Shown here: positions 39,712 to 47,139 of the stretch, piece after piece
Position numbering within the stretch: position 1 is the stretch's first letter
Layout: every line of letters begins with the position of its first letter
Virus record (IMG/VR): IMGVR_UViG_3300034082_000183
Span: 1 to 49,776 of that record
DNA length: 49,776 nucleotides
Origin: a virus
Strand: one strand, 5' to 3'
Notes under the pieces: model-generated
Databases searched by the model: none
Seen by the model: only the letters and a program-made list of their open reading frames with translations
Told to the model about the DNA's origin: nothing
Program-made: the position numbers and the translations under genes

Positions 39712-40279
39712 ATTCTTTAATATCTTCTTCAGTCACCAATTGACTAAGAACTTCTATATCAGATTGTTTTAAGTTAGGGTATGTTTCTGCCAAATAACAT
39801 TTACGCTTGTGTTCTTGTACAAATGCTTTAGCTATCTCATCAATATCATCACTATCTACCTTAGGATAAATCTTAGTGTAATATTCTTTAATCTCCTTGA
39901 CTTTTGCAGGTTCTTTTAATGATGTTACTTTACTACCTAAATGAGGTATCCACTGATGGAATTGTTTACCTAATCCAGGACTACTAGCACATAACATATA
40001 CCATTGCAATTTAGGATGCTTCTGTACATATTCGTTGAACAAATGTTTATTAGCGTGATAATCTACACTACGCAAATAATAGCCCTGAACATCCCCTGAA
40101 CCTTTAATAGCACTCATCCAATGTGTCATCATATAGGGAACAAACTTCTTTTGTTGTTCTTCTGTTAACCTATCATAATAACCATAGTCTTTCTTGTCCA
40201 TAGCTGTAAGTGCATCAAACAAGTCAAAGTCTTGTGATACGAATTTTTCATCAACAGGGGTACTCTTTTTAGTTGCCAT
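39689..40279 (-). CDS. 62: Sliding clamp loader small subunit gp62-like
   Basis: 196 aa; T4 gp62 is 187. Helical throughout. DFDLFDALTAMDKKDYGYYD and LTEEQQKKFVPYMMTHWMSA (about 17-60) follow the gp62 layout, as does the downstream block KHLFNEYVQKHPKLQWYMLC and GKQFHQWIP with lysines. The C-terminus is a charged helix. In T4 gp62 joins gp44 to load the gp45 clamp onto primed DNA. gp44 and gp45 are not in this window. The assignment is by pattern and neighbourhood. Confidence 0.65.
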   Translation of the reverse strand: MATKKSTPVDEKFVSQDFDLFDALTAMDKKDYGYYDRLTEEQQKKFVPYMMTHWMSAIKGSGDVQGYYLRSVDYHANKHLFNEYVQKHPKLQWYMLCASSPGLGKQFHQWIPHLGSKVTSLKEPAKVKEIKEYYTKIYPKVDSDDIDEIAKAFVQEHKRKCYLAETYPNLKQSDIEVLSQLVTEEDIKEYEKDRGN

Positions 40280-40779
40280 TAGAATGCCTGACTATAATCT
40301 ACAATCTCACAGTTACGACTAATCTCTTTTACAAAGTAAACACATCTTGGTTTAGGTCCATCATCTAATGGCACACATAAGAACTGTCCATTCTTTAATC
40401 TAGGAGCATACCAGGTTACATCATGGTATATATCTATAATCTCAATCGGCACAAAACTTGGACTGAATGAACTTAATGGATTAAATTCAAATGCATTGAA
40501 GCCTCTATCATTGATACTAGTTAAGGGTAATGTTTCTAAATCGCCGTGTTCTTGTTCACCAATTAGTATTTGCCAATCAACAGGCATTTTAATAGTACTG
40601 TTTCCTATCTTTAATACAAGTGCAGGACTGTTAAATGATTCCAAAAAGATTAATGGGATATAATGATAATCTACGTTTTGTGGATTACTGTTGTCTAGTA
40701 TCGCAAAACGCAGGTCATCAATTTCTTCGGGAAGTGTTTCTAGGTTATAGAATTCGTTTTCTAGGGTTAATATTCGCAT
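40279..40779 (-). CDS. Conserved protein of unknown function, leaderless early gene (166 aa)
   Basis: 166 aa. It contains MPVDWQILIGEQEHGDLETL, then LTSINDRGFNAFEFNPLSSF, and ends in DVTWYAPRLKNGQFLCVPLD, CVYFVKEISRNCEIVDYSQAF. The beta-rich fold is unknown to me, though I recall related sequences (CVPL.DGP.P.C.FFVKE) in aquatic phages. It has a TTGACA-17-TAGAAT promoter whose -10 is 6 nt from the ATG, and it shares an operon with gp62. Its stop overlaps the gp62 start by one base. Confidence 0.6.
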   Translation of the reverse strand: MRILTLENEFYNLETLPEEIDDLRFAILDNSNPQNVDYHYIPLIFLESFNSPALVLKIGNSTIKMPVDWQILIGEQEHGDLETLPLTSINDRGFNAFEFNPLSSFSPSFVPIEIIDIYHDVTWYAPRLKNGQFLCVPLDDGPKPRCVYFVKEISRNCEIVDYSQAF

Positions 40780-40785
40780 GTTGTT

Positions 40786-40814
40786 ATTCTATCACATTCT
40801 TATCTATATGTCAA
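40786..40814 (-). promoter_or_regulatory. Sigma-70 promoter giving a leaderless mRNA for the gp62 operon
   Basis: Minus-strand TTGACA, 17-nt spacer, TAGAAT. Six nucleotides separate the -10 from the ATG at 40779; no ribosome-binding site. It lies over the 3' end of uvsW. Confidence 0.8.
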
Positions 40815-42257
40815 TTTTTCTACGTCAAACGGGTAATTGGCCTCTTTATAAAAAGCCTTACGTTGAGTCAAATGCCGTTTAGCAAATTTACAACTACTGG
40901 TTATGTCGTAGATTTGTACATGGTCTTTATCTTCTGCTTTACGAATTCCTCTACCGATGCTTTGGATAACACGGACGAATGATTTTCCAGGTTCAATGAG
41001 AACCAGATTAAAAATCCTAGGTATGTTGATACCAACAGCAGCCACACCATATGTTGCCACAATAATTTTATTACTTGCGGTTGCAACTTCGTCATATTCT
41101 TCTTTCCTTTCATTCATATTAGTAGCACCACTAACAAACACGCTACCGGGTAATCTACTGACAATCTCTTTTCCTGCATTCACCCTATCAACAAGGATCA
41201 ATGTATTACCTGTATCATTAATACCGCTAATTAAACTAGCTATCTTATCTAATCTTTCACTATCTTCTAGTAAATGTTTTAATTCGCTTTGATAGTTAGT
41301 AAACTCTTTACCATCTTGTAATTGCATAATGTTAACGTGACAACGTGCTAGTACACCCTGATCTTGTAATTCACTTGCACTTAGTTTACCAATCACATTA
41401 CCCAAACTTACATAGATGCTTTGTGCTTCAAACTTAGCTTTAGGAATAGTTCCTGTTAATCCCCAACGAATGGGCACTTTGCTGAATACTCCTGTAAGCA
41501 ATGTTTTTAATGCATCTGCTTTAGCCATGTGTACTTCATCAACCATTACACACACTACACCTTCAATAAAGTCTCCGATCTCAACTTCTGCCTTACCTGC
41601 TTTTGTTTTCTTAAGCATATTGTTAAGACTTTGCCAGGTACAGATAGTATGTGTCTTATTGTATTCTTTACGATCACCGAAGTATACACCCACATCTAAA
41701 CCTAGATTGATATAATCTGCTTCTGTTTGTGTTACTAATGACTTATTCGGAACGATGACAATACTACGACCATACTTCTCAACGCTATTAGATAGTGCGG
41801 CTGTCATCAATGTTTTGCCTGCACCAGTTGCAATTTCTTGTAGTGATTGAGGGTTCTCTAAGAAGTTATTAACAAGTTCAATTTGATAATCACGTAGTTC
41901 AACTGGAGTACCTTCTTTAGGATGACCTTTAGGCCAGTTCTTATGTTTGAATGTAGCCTCGGACACTTTGTCAAATGTAAAGGTTGTTGTGTAATCTCTT
42001 AAATCATCTAGCTCAATATCATATCCCGCATTGTCTAGGTAAGGAAGTATTTCAGGAAGTAGATTGATGTAAGTACTACCCGCTAAACTGAAATAGCTAA
42101 CCTTACCATTCCATCTACCTAGTCTTACTGCAGGTAGATAACGTGCTCCGGGTATTTCGTACTCAAACATTTTCATCAGTGCTTTGCGCTCTGATAGTTC
42201 AAGTCCCTCTATTTTTACATTCACCTCGTCTTTGACGATTATTTTACATTGTTTCAT
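40800..42257 (-). CDS. uvsW: ATP-dependent helicase UvsW
   Basis: 485 aa; T4 UvsW is 587. The N-terminal DNA-binding region (LPAVRLGRWNGKVSYFSLAG, about 41-60) is followed by the superfamily 2 motor. Motifs: Q-type VELRDYQIELV (119-129), I ATGAGKT (143-149), II VMVDEVHMAKA, III LTGTIPK, V TYGVAAVGINIP, and VI VIQSIGRGIRKA. UvsW drives branch migration and fork regression and in T4 switches origin-dependent to recombination-dependent replication by removing R-loops. It overlaps the preceding 342-aa gene by 14 nt. Confidence 0.92.
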   Translation of the reverse strand: MKQCKIIVKDEVNVKIEGLELSERKALMKMFEYEIPGARYLPAVRLGRWNGKVSYFSLAGSTYINLLPEILPYLDNAGYDIELDDLRDYTTTFTFDKVSEATFKHKNWPKGHPKEGTPVELRDYQIELVNNFLENPQSLQEIATGAGKTLMTAALSNSVEKYGRSIVIVPNKSLVTQTEADYINLGLDVGVYFGDRKEYNKTHTICTWQSLNNMLKKTKAGKAEVEIGDFIEGVVCVMVDEVHMAKADALKTLLTGVFSKVPIRWGLTGTIPKAKFEAQSIYVSLGNVIGKLSASELQDQGVLARCHVNIMQLQDGKEFTNYQSELKHLLEDSERLDKIASLISGINDTGNTLILVDRVNAGKEIVSRLPGSVFVSGATNMNERKEEYDEVATASNKIIVATYGVAAVGINIPRIFNLVLIEPGKSFVRVIQSIGRGIRKAEDKDHVQIYDITSSCKFAKRHLTQRKAFYKEANYPFDVEKLTYR

Positions 42258-43272
42258 TCTTTTCCAAGTTAACTGGTTGACTATTTACCACGTTGATTAC
42301 TTTTGCTGTGTTAGCATGATCCGTATCACTTATCAATTTAAATTTGATTAGAACCGGGAACTTATACTTACTCATATTATCATGTATCATCATTCTCCCA
42401 GAATCATTATAACGTATCCCGGAAAGTTCCAATGCTTGTTTTAACTCGGTTTTACACTTTATGTTCGTTGCTAATCCTATTCCGGATACTGAAACGTAAT
42501 CACATTTAATATTCTTTAACCAAGGTACAATATCACATATGTTTGACAATTCTACTTTAGGATTATATGAACCGGCAAACCTTTCTTCATCAGTTAATAA
42601 GATACTTTCATCAACTTCTATTCCATATCTTACTAGTTCGGCTAACGTTGTTAATTCTGTGTTTAATTTAATATGTTGTATAGCGTTATCTAATGCAGAG
42701 TTGGTACATGCAATCATATAATTACCATTAACACAAACTAATGTAGGTGTCCAGTATTTTGCATCTTTGTAATACTCTTGTTGACTTAATATTTTTTTAA
42801 CATTGTCGCTATATCTAATTTCATTAAAAAAGGTTCCAGTCATTCGTACTGCTAGTTTTAATGAAAAGGTGCTCAAATCAGCAATATAGTATTTATTGAT
42901 ATTATCCCATAAAAAACTAGATTGACTAAGTGACCTAAACGCCGTAATAAATGCTTTATTATAAGGTGTCTTTAGAATGATATTGTCATCTACAATACCA
43001 ATATGAGCGGATGTATATTCATCAGTAGTTGTTACTATAAGTGTTTTCCAAGGAAGATTTAGTAATTCCTTAATAAACATTTGATTTTTTACAAATTGAC
43101 GTTCATATTTTTCAATAAGTTTATCAACTAGTGTTGATTGATTGCTGGTGATACGACTTTTAGATACAATAATTTTTTCAAGGTTTTGAAGGAATCTGAT
43201 ATCATACCTACTTAATCTTAAGTTGGTAAACATATAATATATCAATTGTTCTTTATTATTCAATTCAATCAT
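42244..43272 (-). CDS. Unknown protein paired with UvsW, faint HARP-like segment (342 aa)
   Basis: 342 aa. A helical N-terminus (YDIRFLQNLEKIIVSKSRIT) is followed by IGIVDDNIILKTPYNKAFIT, AFRSLSQSSFLWDNINKYYI, ADLSTFSLKLAVRM. The pattern (query residues then W...kYYia) recalls the HARP annealing-helicase domain. YVSVSGIGLATNIKCKTELK and an ending with VLIKFKLIS lie nearer the C-terminus. It is the first gene of the uvsW operon, with a TTGATT-17-TACAAT promoter and no leader. A DNA-junction accessory to UvsW would fit, but I do not recognise a family with certainty. Confidence 0.5.
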   Translation of the reverse strand: MIELNNKEQLIYYMFTNLRLSRYDIRFLQNLEKIIVSKSRITSNQSTLVDKLIEKYERQFVKNQMFIKELLNLPWKTLIVTTTDEYTSAHIGIVDDNIILKTPYNKAFITAFRSLSQSSFLWDNINKYYIADLSTFSLKLAVRMTGTFFNEIRYSDNVKKILSQQEYYKDAKYWTPTLVCVNGNYMIACTNSALDNAIQHIKLNTELTTLAELVRYGIEVDESILLTDEERFAGSYNPKVELSNICDIVPWLKNIKCDYVSVSGIGLATNIKCKTELKQALELSGIRYNDSGRMMIHDNMSKYKFPVLIKFKLISDTDHANTAKVINVVNSQPVNLEKNETM

Positions 43273-43278
43273 TCAAAC

Positions 43279-43307
43279 ATTGTACAACAAATAAAACAAA
43301 AAATCAA
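43279..43307 (-). promoter_or_regulatory. Sigma-70 promoter giving a leaderless mRNA for the uvsW operon
   Basis: Minus-strand TTGATT, 17-nt spacer, TACAAT. Six nucleotides separate the -10 from the ATG at 43272; no ribosome-binding site. Confidence 0.7.
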
Positions 43308-43310
43308 TAA

Positions 43311-43334
43311 AAAAGGGGGAGACCGAAGTCTCCC
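43311..43334 (-). terminator. Strong intrinsic terminator after the AAA+ gene
   Basis: Minus-strand stem GGGAGAC/GTCTCCC closed by a TTCG tetraloop and followed by six T. It lies 78 nt past the AAA+ stop and upstream of the uvsW operon promoter. Confidence 0.9.
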
Positions 43335-43411
43335 AAAGTACTTAAAGAAAGGAACGAAAAACATTTATCGGAACGGACTTATTGACATTGCCGTTACGCA
43401 CACTGCAGGGG

Positions 43412-44443
43412 TTATGCCGATTTCATGCAAGTTGTCTTAGCAAGATTCTGCCAATTGCTAGGACTGATCTTAACCAAGTCTGCAATCTTCAAACACATAC
43501 GCAAGGACACTTCACGCAATTTAGTATGATTATCCCACATGAAGTTAATCACCGTTTGTGATTGTTCTTCAGTAAAATCATAATCTTTAAACAAGCCACC
43601 CTCAGCATCACGATGTACTTGCTTGATACGCAACATCTTGTCACGATCACCATCAATAGTCAGGTCCAGAAAGTGACAACGACTCTGCAATGCTTCTAAG
43701 TGATCCTGCAATTTCTTAGATTTGAGATTGCCGAATTTCAAGTTAGTGATAAAGATAGCACTACCATTGAAGTTGAAAGTATTTGGGATACCTTCTTCAC
43801 GCAACAAACGACTGTCAGAGTTCCAGCAAATTCTACGTGTCTTGCCTGAATCAAGTGCGGCCTTGAGAATGTTCAAACTCAAGTCATCAGTAAAAACACT
43901 ATCACAATCATCAAAAATTAACACATTCTTAGTGTCAGAATACTTGTACAATTGAGTATACAAACCCAATGCTGTCATAGCACCTTTGACAATTTGAAAA
44001 CGAACTCGCTTGCCTGCAAGCTTGTCAAACATGCTTGCTTTCTCCATTTGTGTTTCAACACCATGAGATTTGCCGACACCGGGCGGGCCTGAAACAATCA
44101 TGGCACGAATGTCACCATTGATACAAGCACGTGACATTTCATCAAGGACCTCAAAACGTGTAGCAATACGGTCCATTGCTTCTTGTTCTGATTCTTTCAC
44201 AACTTCTTTCTTAAACTCTACTACAGCATTAGCCATAACTTTATCTCCATTTAAAAATTCAATATTATCAATCGCATCTACTAAGATTTTAATCTCAGCA
44301 CTACGACCCGGGAACTGACCATCATTTTTAACAGTCACATAACTACCTTTTTTACTTGTCTGAAAACCCTTGACAAGTGTAAACACTTCACCTTTAACTG
44401 CTTCATTACGATAAGAACCTGACAAAATACGAACTGTAGACAT
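43412..44443 (-). CDS. AAA+ ATPase with KOW/SH3-like N-terminal domain
   Basis: 343 aa. Residues 1-75 read as a small beta barrel of KOW/SH3 type (VRILSGSYRNEAVKGEVFTL, KKGSYVTVKNDGQF). The AAA+ core follows: Walker A GPPGVGKS (119-126), Walker B VLIFDDCDSVF, sensor FNGSAIFITNLKFG, and an arginine-containing RCHFLDL. The core differs from the T4 clamp loader gp44. AGGAG precedes the ATG. It has its own full-consensus promoter and a strong terminator, so it is a single, highly expressed early gene. No substrate can be named. Confidence 0.75.
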   Translation of the reverse strand: MSTVRILSGSYRNEAVKGEVFTLVKGFQTSKKGSYVTVKNDGQFPGRSAEIKILVDAIDNIEFLNGDKVMANAVVEFKKEVVKESEQEAMDRIATRFEVLDEMSRACINGDIRAMIVSGPPGVGKSHGVETQMEKASMFDKLAGKRVRFQIVKGAMTALGLYTQLYKYSDTKNVLIFDDCDSVFTDDLSLNILKAALDSGKTRRICWNSDSRLLREEGIPNTFNFNGSAIFITNLKFGNLKSKKLQDHLEALQSRCHFLDLTIDGDRDKMLRIKQVHRDAEGGLFKDYDFTEEQSQTVINFMWDNHTKLREVSLRMCLKIADLVKISPSNWQNLAKTTCMKSA

Positions 44444-44477
44444 AGCTTCTCCTGTGTGTTAATCAATCAATACAAGT

Positions 44478-44506
44478 ATTATAGCACAAATGCCATTTAT
44501 TGTCAA
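44478..44506 (-). promoter_or_regulatory. Early sigma-70 promoter of the AAA+ gene
   Basis: TTGACA, 17 nt, TATAAT on the minus strand, with ATAAATGG directly after the -35 as in three neighbouring promoters. Confidence 0.9.
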
Positions 44507-44826
44507 ACAACGTGATAGATGACACCTTGATCGGTGTATACTTTAGTGATACCTTCAAGTGCCCAATCAGATTCAAGCAAAGCTAAATGTTTGCGGTCCT
44601 TGATAGTTGCTTTATGAACTTTCACTCGGATCCATTTCTTGCAATTTGTTATAGACACTTGTTCAGCGGCATATACCATTTCAAGTCCCAATTTCATACG
44701 TTCTGCACGTAATTTTTGACTAGCACTAAAACGACTTGCATTGACAGCACTTTTCAAACTTGCATCACGGGCCGCAAAGAAAGCGAATCGTCCAGCAGAT
44801 TTGTGTTCTGTTTCATTTACAATCAT
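44503..44826 (-). CDS. Small early protein (107 aa), unknown
   Basis: 107 aa from the ATG at 44826 (MIVNETEHKSAGRFAFFAAR), since the longer frame would begin at the promoter -10. AGGAGC lies before the ATG. Basic N-terminal helix (RDASLKSAVNASRFSASQKL, RAERMKLGLEMVYAAEQVSI) and a mixed C-terminal part (CKKWIRVKVHKATIKDRKHL, ALLESDWALEGITKVYTDQG). The gene is monocistronic under a strong early promoter, which suggests a host-takeover role, but the sequence does not say which. Confidence 0.6.
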   Translation of the reverse strand: MIVNETEHKSAGRFAFFAARDASLKSAVNASRFSASQKLRAERMKLGLEMVYAAEQVSITNCKKWIRVKVHKATIKDRKHLALLESDWALEGITKVYTDQGVIYHVV

Positions 44827-44855
44827 ATAAGCTCCTTTAATCAATCTATACAAGT

Positions 44856-44884
44856 ATTATAGCACAATGCCCATTTATTGTCAA
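44856..44884 (-). promoter_or_regulatory. Early sigma-70 promoter of the 107-aa gene
   Basis: TTGACA, 17 nt, TATAAT on the minus strand, with ATAAATGG after the -35. Confidence 0.9.
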
Positions 44885-44885
44885 A

Positions 44886-45263
44886 TTATGCTACCTTACG
44901 AAAATACATATAGGGCAAGCCCAATGTATAGCACAGATACTCATCATCACCTTGAGTGTCCTCAGCTTCGTGGATCCAGCGGATAGCTGTAGCACGGTCC
45001 TTAGCACCTGAAAATTTCAGGTCATCTACCCTTTTCTCAAAAGAGAAAATTGCATGTTGTTCTGCCTGAACACGGACCTTTTCTTCGGCTTCAATAGCTA
45101 CACCGAGTCCTTCAAACTCAGCTTCAAAATCTTCAAGGGTCCAGTGTGAGGTGTCAACACCGCGAGGGCGAACGCCGTACGCATCCTTGTACATGTCCCA
45201 GTAAAGTTCCCGGGCTTGTTCTAACTGTGATAACTCATCCCAAGATTTAAATTCTGTAGTCAT
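44886..45263 (-). CDS. Small early protein (125 aa), widespread in phages, unknown
   Basis: 125 aa from the ATG at 45263 with GAGG upstream. The helical N-terminus WDELSQLEQARELYWDMYKD is followed by AYGVRPRGVDTSHWTLEDFE. After a long charged helix the C-terminus reads KDRATAIRWIHEAEDTQGDD and EYLCYTLGLPYMY. I recall proteins with the AYGVRPRG and GDDEYLCYxLGLPY blocks in many phages, with no function. Acidic overall, which is usual for small host-inhibitor or mimic proteins, but that remains conjecture. Confidence 0.65.
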   Translation of the reverse strand: MTTEFKSWDELSQLEQARELYWDMYKDAYGVRPRGVDTSHWTLEDFEAEFEGLGVAIEAEEKVRVQAEQHAIFSFEKRVDDLKFSGAKDRATAIRWIHEAEDTQGDDEYLCYTLGLPYMYFRKVA

Positions 45264-45296
45264 TTTCAAGTCCTCTTTATCAGTTTCAATACAAGT

Positions 45297-45325
45297 ATTG
45301 TATCACGGATACCATTTATTGTCAA
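45297..45325 (-). promoter_or_regulatory. Early sigma-70 promoter of the 125-aa gene
   Basis: TTGACA, 17 nt, TACAAT on the minus strand, with ATAAATGG after the -35. The -35 overlaps the 3' end of the 70-aa gene. Confidence 0.85.
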
Positions 45326-45534
45326 ATTTTGGCTATCAAATTAGCATGAATTTCAGACATTTCCGACTGCTCTACATAGAAATCCGACCTAGGATCATAG
45401 TACCGGCCTTCTTTGTTGTCATAATACAACACTCTTCCGGAGAAATTGAACGGACCTTCTAGACCCTGACGAGGACCATACTTTGTACGCATTTCGTCCA
45501 TCTGATACTTGTCAGCAACAACTTTGTAACCCAT
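45322..45534 (-). CDS. Small early protein (70 aa), unknown
   Basis: 70 aa with AAGGG before the ATG. MGYKVVADKYQMDEMRTKYG, RQGLEGPFNFSGRVLYYDNK and EGRYYDPRSDFYVEQSEMSE. Aromatic, beta-type centre with many Tyr residues. Monocistronic under its own early promoter. Nothing identifies its function; it belongs with the two adjacent early genes by promoter type and size. Confidence 0.6.
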   Translation of the reverse strand: MGYKVVADKYQMDEMRTKYGPRQGLEGPFNFSGRVLYYDNKEGRYYDPRSDFYVEQSEMSEIHANLIAKI

Positions 45535-45561
45535 AAGACCCTTTCAACTGAATAAGACTCT

Positions 45562-45590
45562 ATTGTATACTAAACACCATTTATTGTCAA
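45562..45590 (-). promoter_or_regulatory. Early sigma-70 promoter of the 70-aa gene
   Basis: TTGACA, 17 nt, TACAAT on the minus strand, with ATAAATGG after the -35. It overlaps the 3' end of the methyltransferase gene. Confidence 0.85.
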
Positions 45591-46585
45591 ATTTTATACA
45601 CTATGGTATCATCACTACTTTTAGCGTTTTTTACTGTGTTCTGATTACTTTGTCGTTTACTACTTTGAACTGTCAATGTATCAACTTTGTTATAGCCAAA
45701 CTCAGTATGATATTTTAATACGTCATCTGCCATGTCTCTATTACGAACCTTACCTACATTCCAACAACTTACACCATTGGGTCTCAAATGCTCTATACCC
45801 AACTTAATAATTTCACGTAAGAATACATCAGCCCAATCCTGATACGTAGGTGTCTTTGTTATTGATTGAGTTGGTTCATGTGTATATACTTCTAAATCAA
45901 AGTATGGTGGGCTAGTCAATACCAAATCACATTTAGGTAATTTATATTGTTTCATATTCAATGCATCATCACATATCAATGTAACTTTGTTTTGTATACC
46001 TAAAAAGTTTACAATACTCATTAAGTTATCGTATGTTTGTGTATTGGGTTCAAAAGCAATATAATGTGCTCCGTAACTTACTGCACCTAACATTCTTCCG
46101 CCCCAACCTGCACAAGGATCTAATACAACTTCCGGCTTATATTTAATACATGCTAGTTTCATCATTTGTGGACGATACATTGTATTTTTAGTAAGACTAC
46201 AGCAAAAGTATATACCACGTTTCAATTCACTAAGATAAGGTGTGCTGTGACATTTACGATTCCATTTAAGAACTTTTTCTAAATTAGATTGAACCCACAA
46301 GCTTCTAAAACTTGTACCAGTACTGCTTTCAATGTCGTAAAAATTAGGACAATAGTGTTCACTTAATTTCATTCCTAAACGTGATGTGCTACTAATTGTT
46401 GTATCAGTAGTAGTCCACTTAGATAGTTGTTGCCAATCTTTTTTCAGTACATCATCTGAGTAATGAGGTAAGAAGTTATATTGTTCTAATTCTTTAGCCA
46501 GATTGGGTACGGCAGCGTCAAAGTCTGCATCTGATAAGTTACGTGTTGAGTAACGTACATTTAGAATGTCGGCTAATGTTACCAT
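45587..46585 (-). CDS. DNA methyltransferase (SPPY type)
   Basis: 332 aa. The SAM-binding motif I is VLDPCAGWGGRMLGA (154-168) and the catalytic motif IV is LTSPPYFDLEVY (223-234). The SPPY type fits N4-cytosine or N6-adenine methylation of DNA. The N-terminal 150 residues (LVFTNNMYR-like SLTKNTMYRPQMMKLACIKY) form a possible target-recognition part, and the C-terminus ends with VGKVRNRDMADDVLKYHTEF. Target sequence unknown. The gene overlaps the upstream endonuclease-like gene by 7 nt and is coupled to it, making a modification-endonuclease pair plausible. Confidence 0.85.
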   Translation of the reverse strand: MVTLADILNVRYSTRNLSDADFDAAVPNLAKELEQYNFLPHYSDDVLKKDWQQLSKWTTTDTTISSTSRLGMKLSEHYCPNFYDIESSTGTSFRSLWVQSNLEKVLKWNRKCHSTPYLSELKRGIYFCCSLTKNTMYRPQMMKLACIKYKPEVVLDPCAGWGGRMLGAVSYGAHYIAFEPNTQTYDNLMSIVNFLGIQNKVTLICDDALNMKQYKLPKCDLVLTSPPYFDLEVYTHEPTQSITKTPTYQDWADVFLREIIKLGIEHLRPNGVSCWNVGKVRNRDMADDVLKYHTEFGYNKVDTLTVQSSKRQSNQNTVKNAKSSDDTIVYKI

Positions 46586-47139
46586 TGATCCAAGCTTCTA
46601 ACCCACGGTAAATTAATAAACAATGGCCAGGCCTTTTTCTTAGGTTTACTATTGTACATCCAATCATCATTTTTACCGTTTGCACCTGATTGTTGTCTAT
46701 TAAAAAAAAGATTTGACCCTAATAGATATGATTCTAAATCTTCTCTAGTAAACCATACTATATGTGAAGTATTTGGATTTGATCCCATAAGTATCGCTCT
46801 TTCCCAATCTTTGCCTATACTAAAATGATTAAAGATAAAACAATTAGGTTGTACTATGTCTTTATATCTATTTGCTAGACTGAATTTTACTTCAGTTTTA
46901 ATATCAGTAACAATTCCATCATGACCGGAATTGGTTCTTGGTTTTATATCATAGCCCAAATCTAATAATATACTAAAAACTACTTCTTCCCCGTGTGCGC
47001 CCTTTTGTTTAGGATCAACATTTACGTAACCTTTGTGCGGCGTTTGTATCCAGGGATCGGCTTTTGGTGATAGTATATCCTGTGCTTTTTTATTGTTATA
47101 AATTATAGGATATACATATTTTTTATTATCTAAAATCAT
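46579..47139 (-). CDS. PD-(D/E)XK endonuclease-like protein paired with the methyltransferase
   Basis: 186 aa from the ATG at 47139, which has GGAG 6 nt before it and overlaps the upstream stop (ATGA). The core reads GAHGEEVVFSILLDLGYDIK (Glu 51/52), then TNSGHDGIVTDIKTEVKFSL, giving D74 and E83-x-K85: the PD-(D/E)XK pattern of restriction and repair nucleases. VQPNCFIFNHFS and SHIVWFTREDLESYLL complete the sheet. This could be a restriction enzyme with the adjacent methyltransferase as guardian, or a nuclease for host DNA. No target can be read. Confidence 0.65.
   Translation of the reverse strand: MILDNKKYVYPIIYNNKKAQDILSPKADPWIQTPHKGYVNVDPKQKGAHGEEVVFSILLDLGYDIKPRTNSGHDGIVTDIKTEVKFSLANRYKDIVQPNCFIFNHFSIGKDWERAILMGSNPNTSHIVWFTREDLESYLLGSNLFFNRQQSGANGKNDDWMYNSKPKKKAWPLFINLPWVRSLDQW

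Noticed and set aside
43412-44443. AAA+ ATPase as clamp loader gp44
   Set aside because: The N-terminal beta barrel and sequence around the Walker motifs do not follow gp44, and the gene is monocistronic rather than next to gp62.
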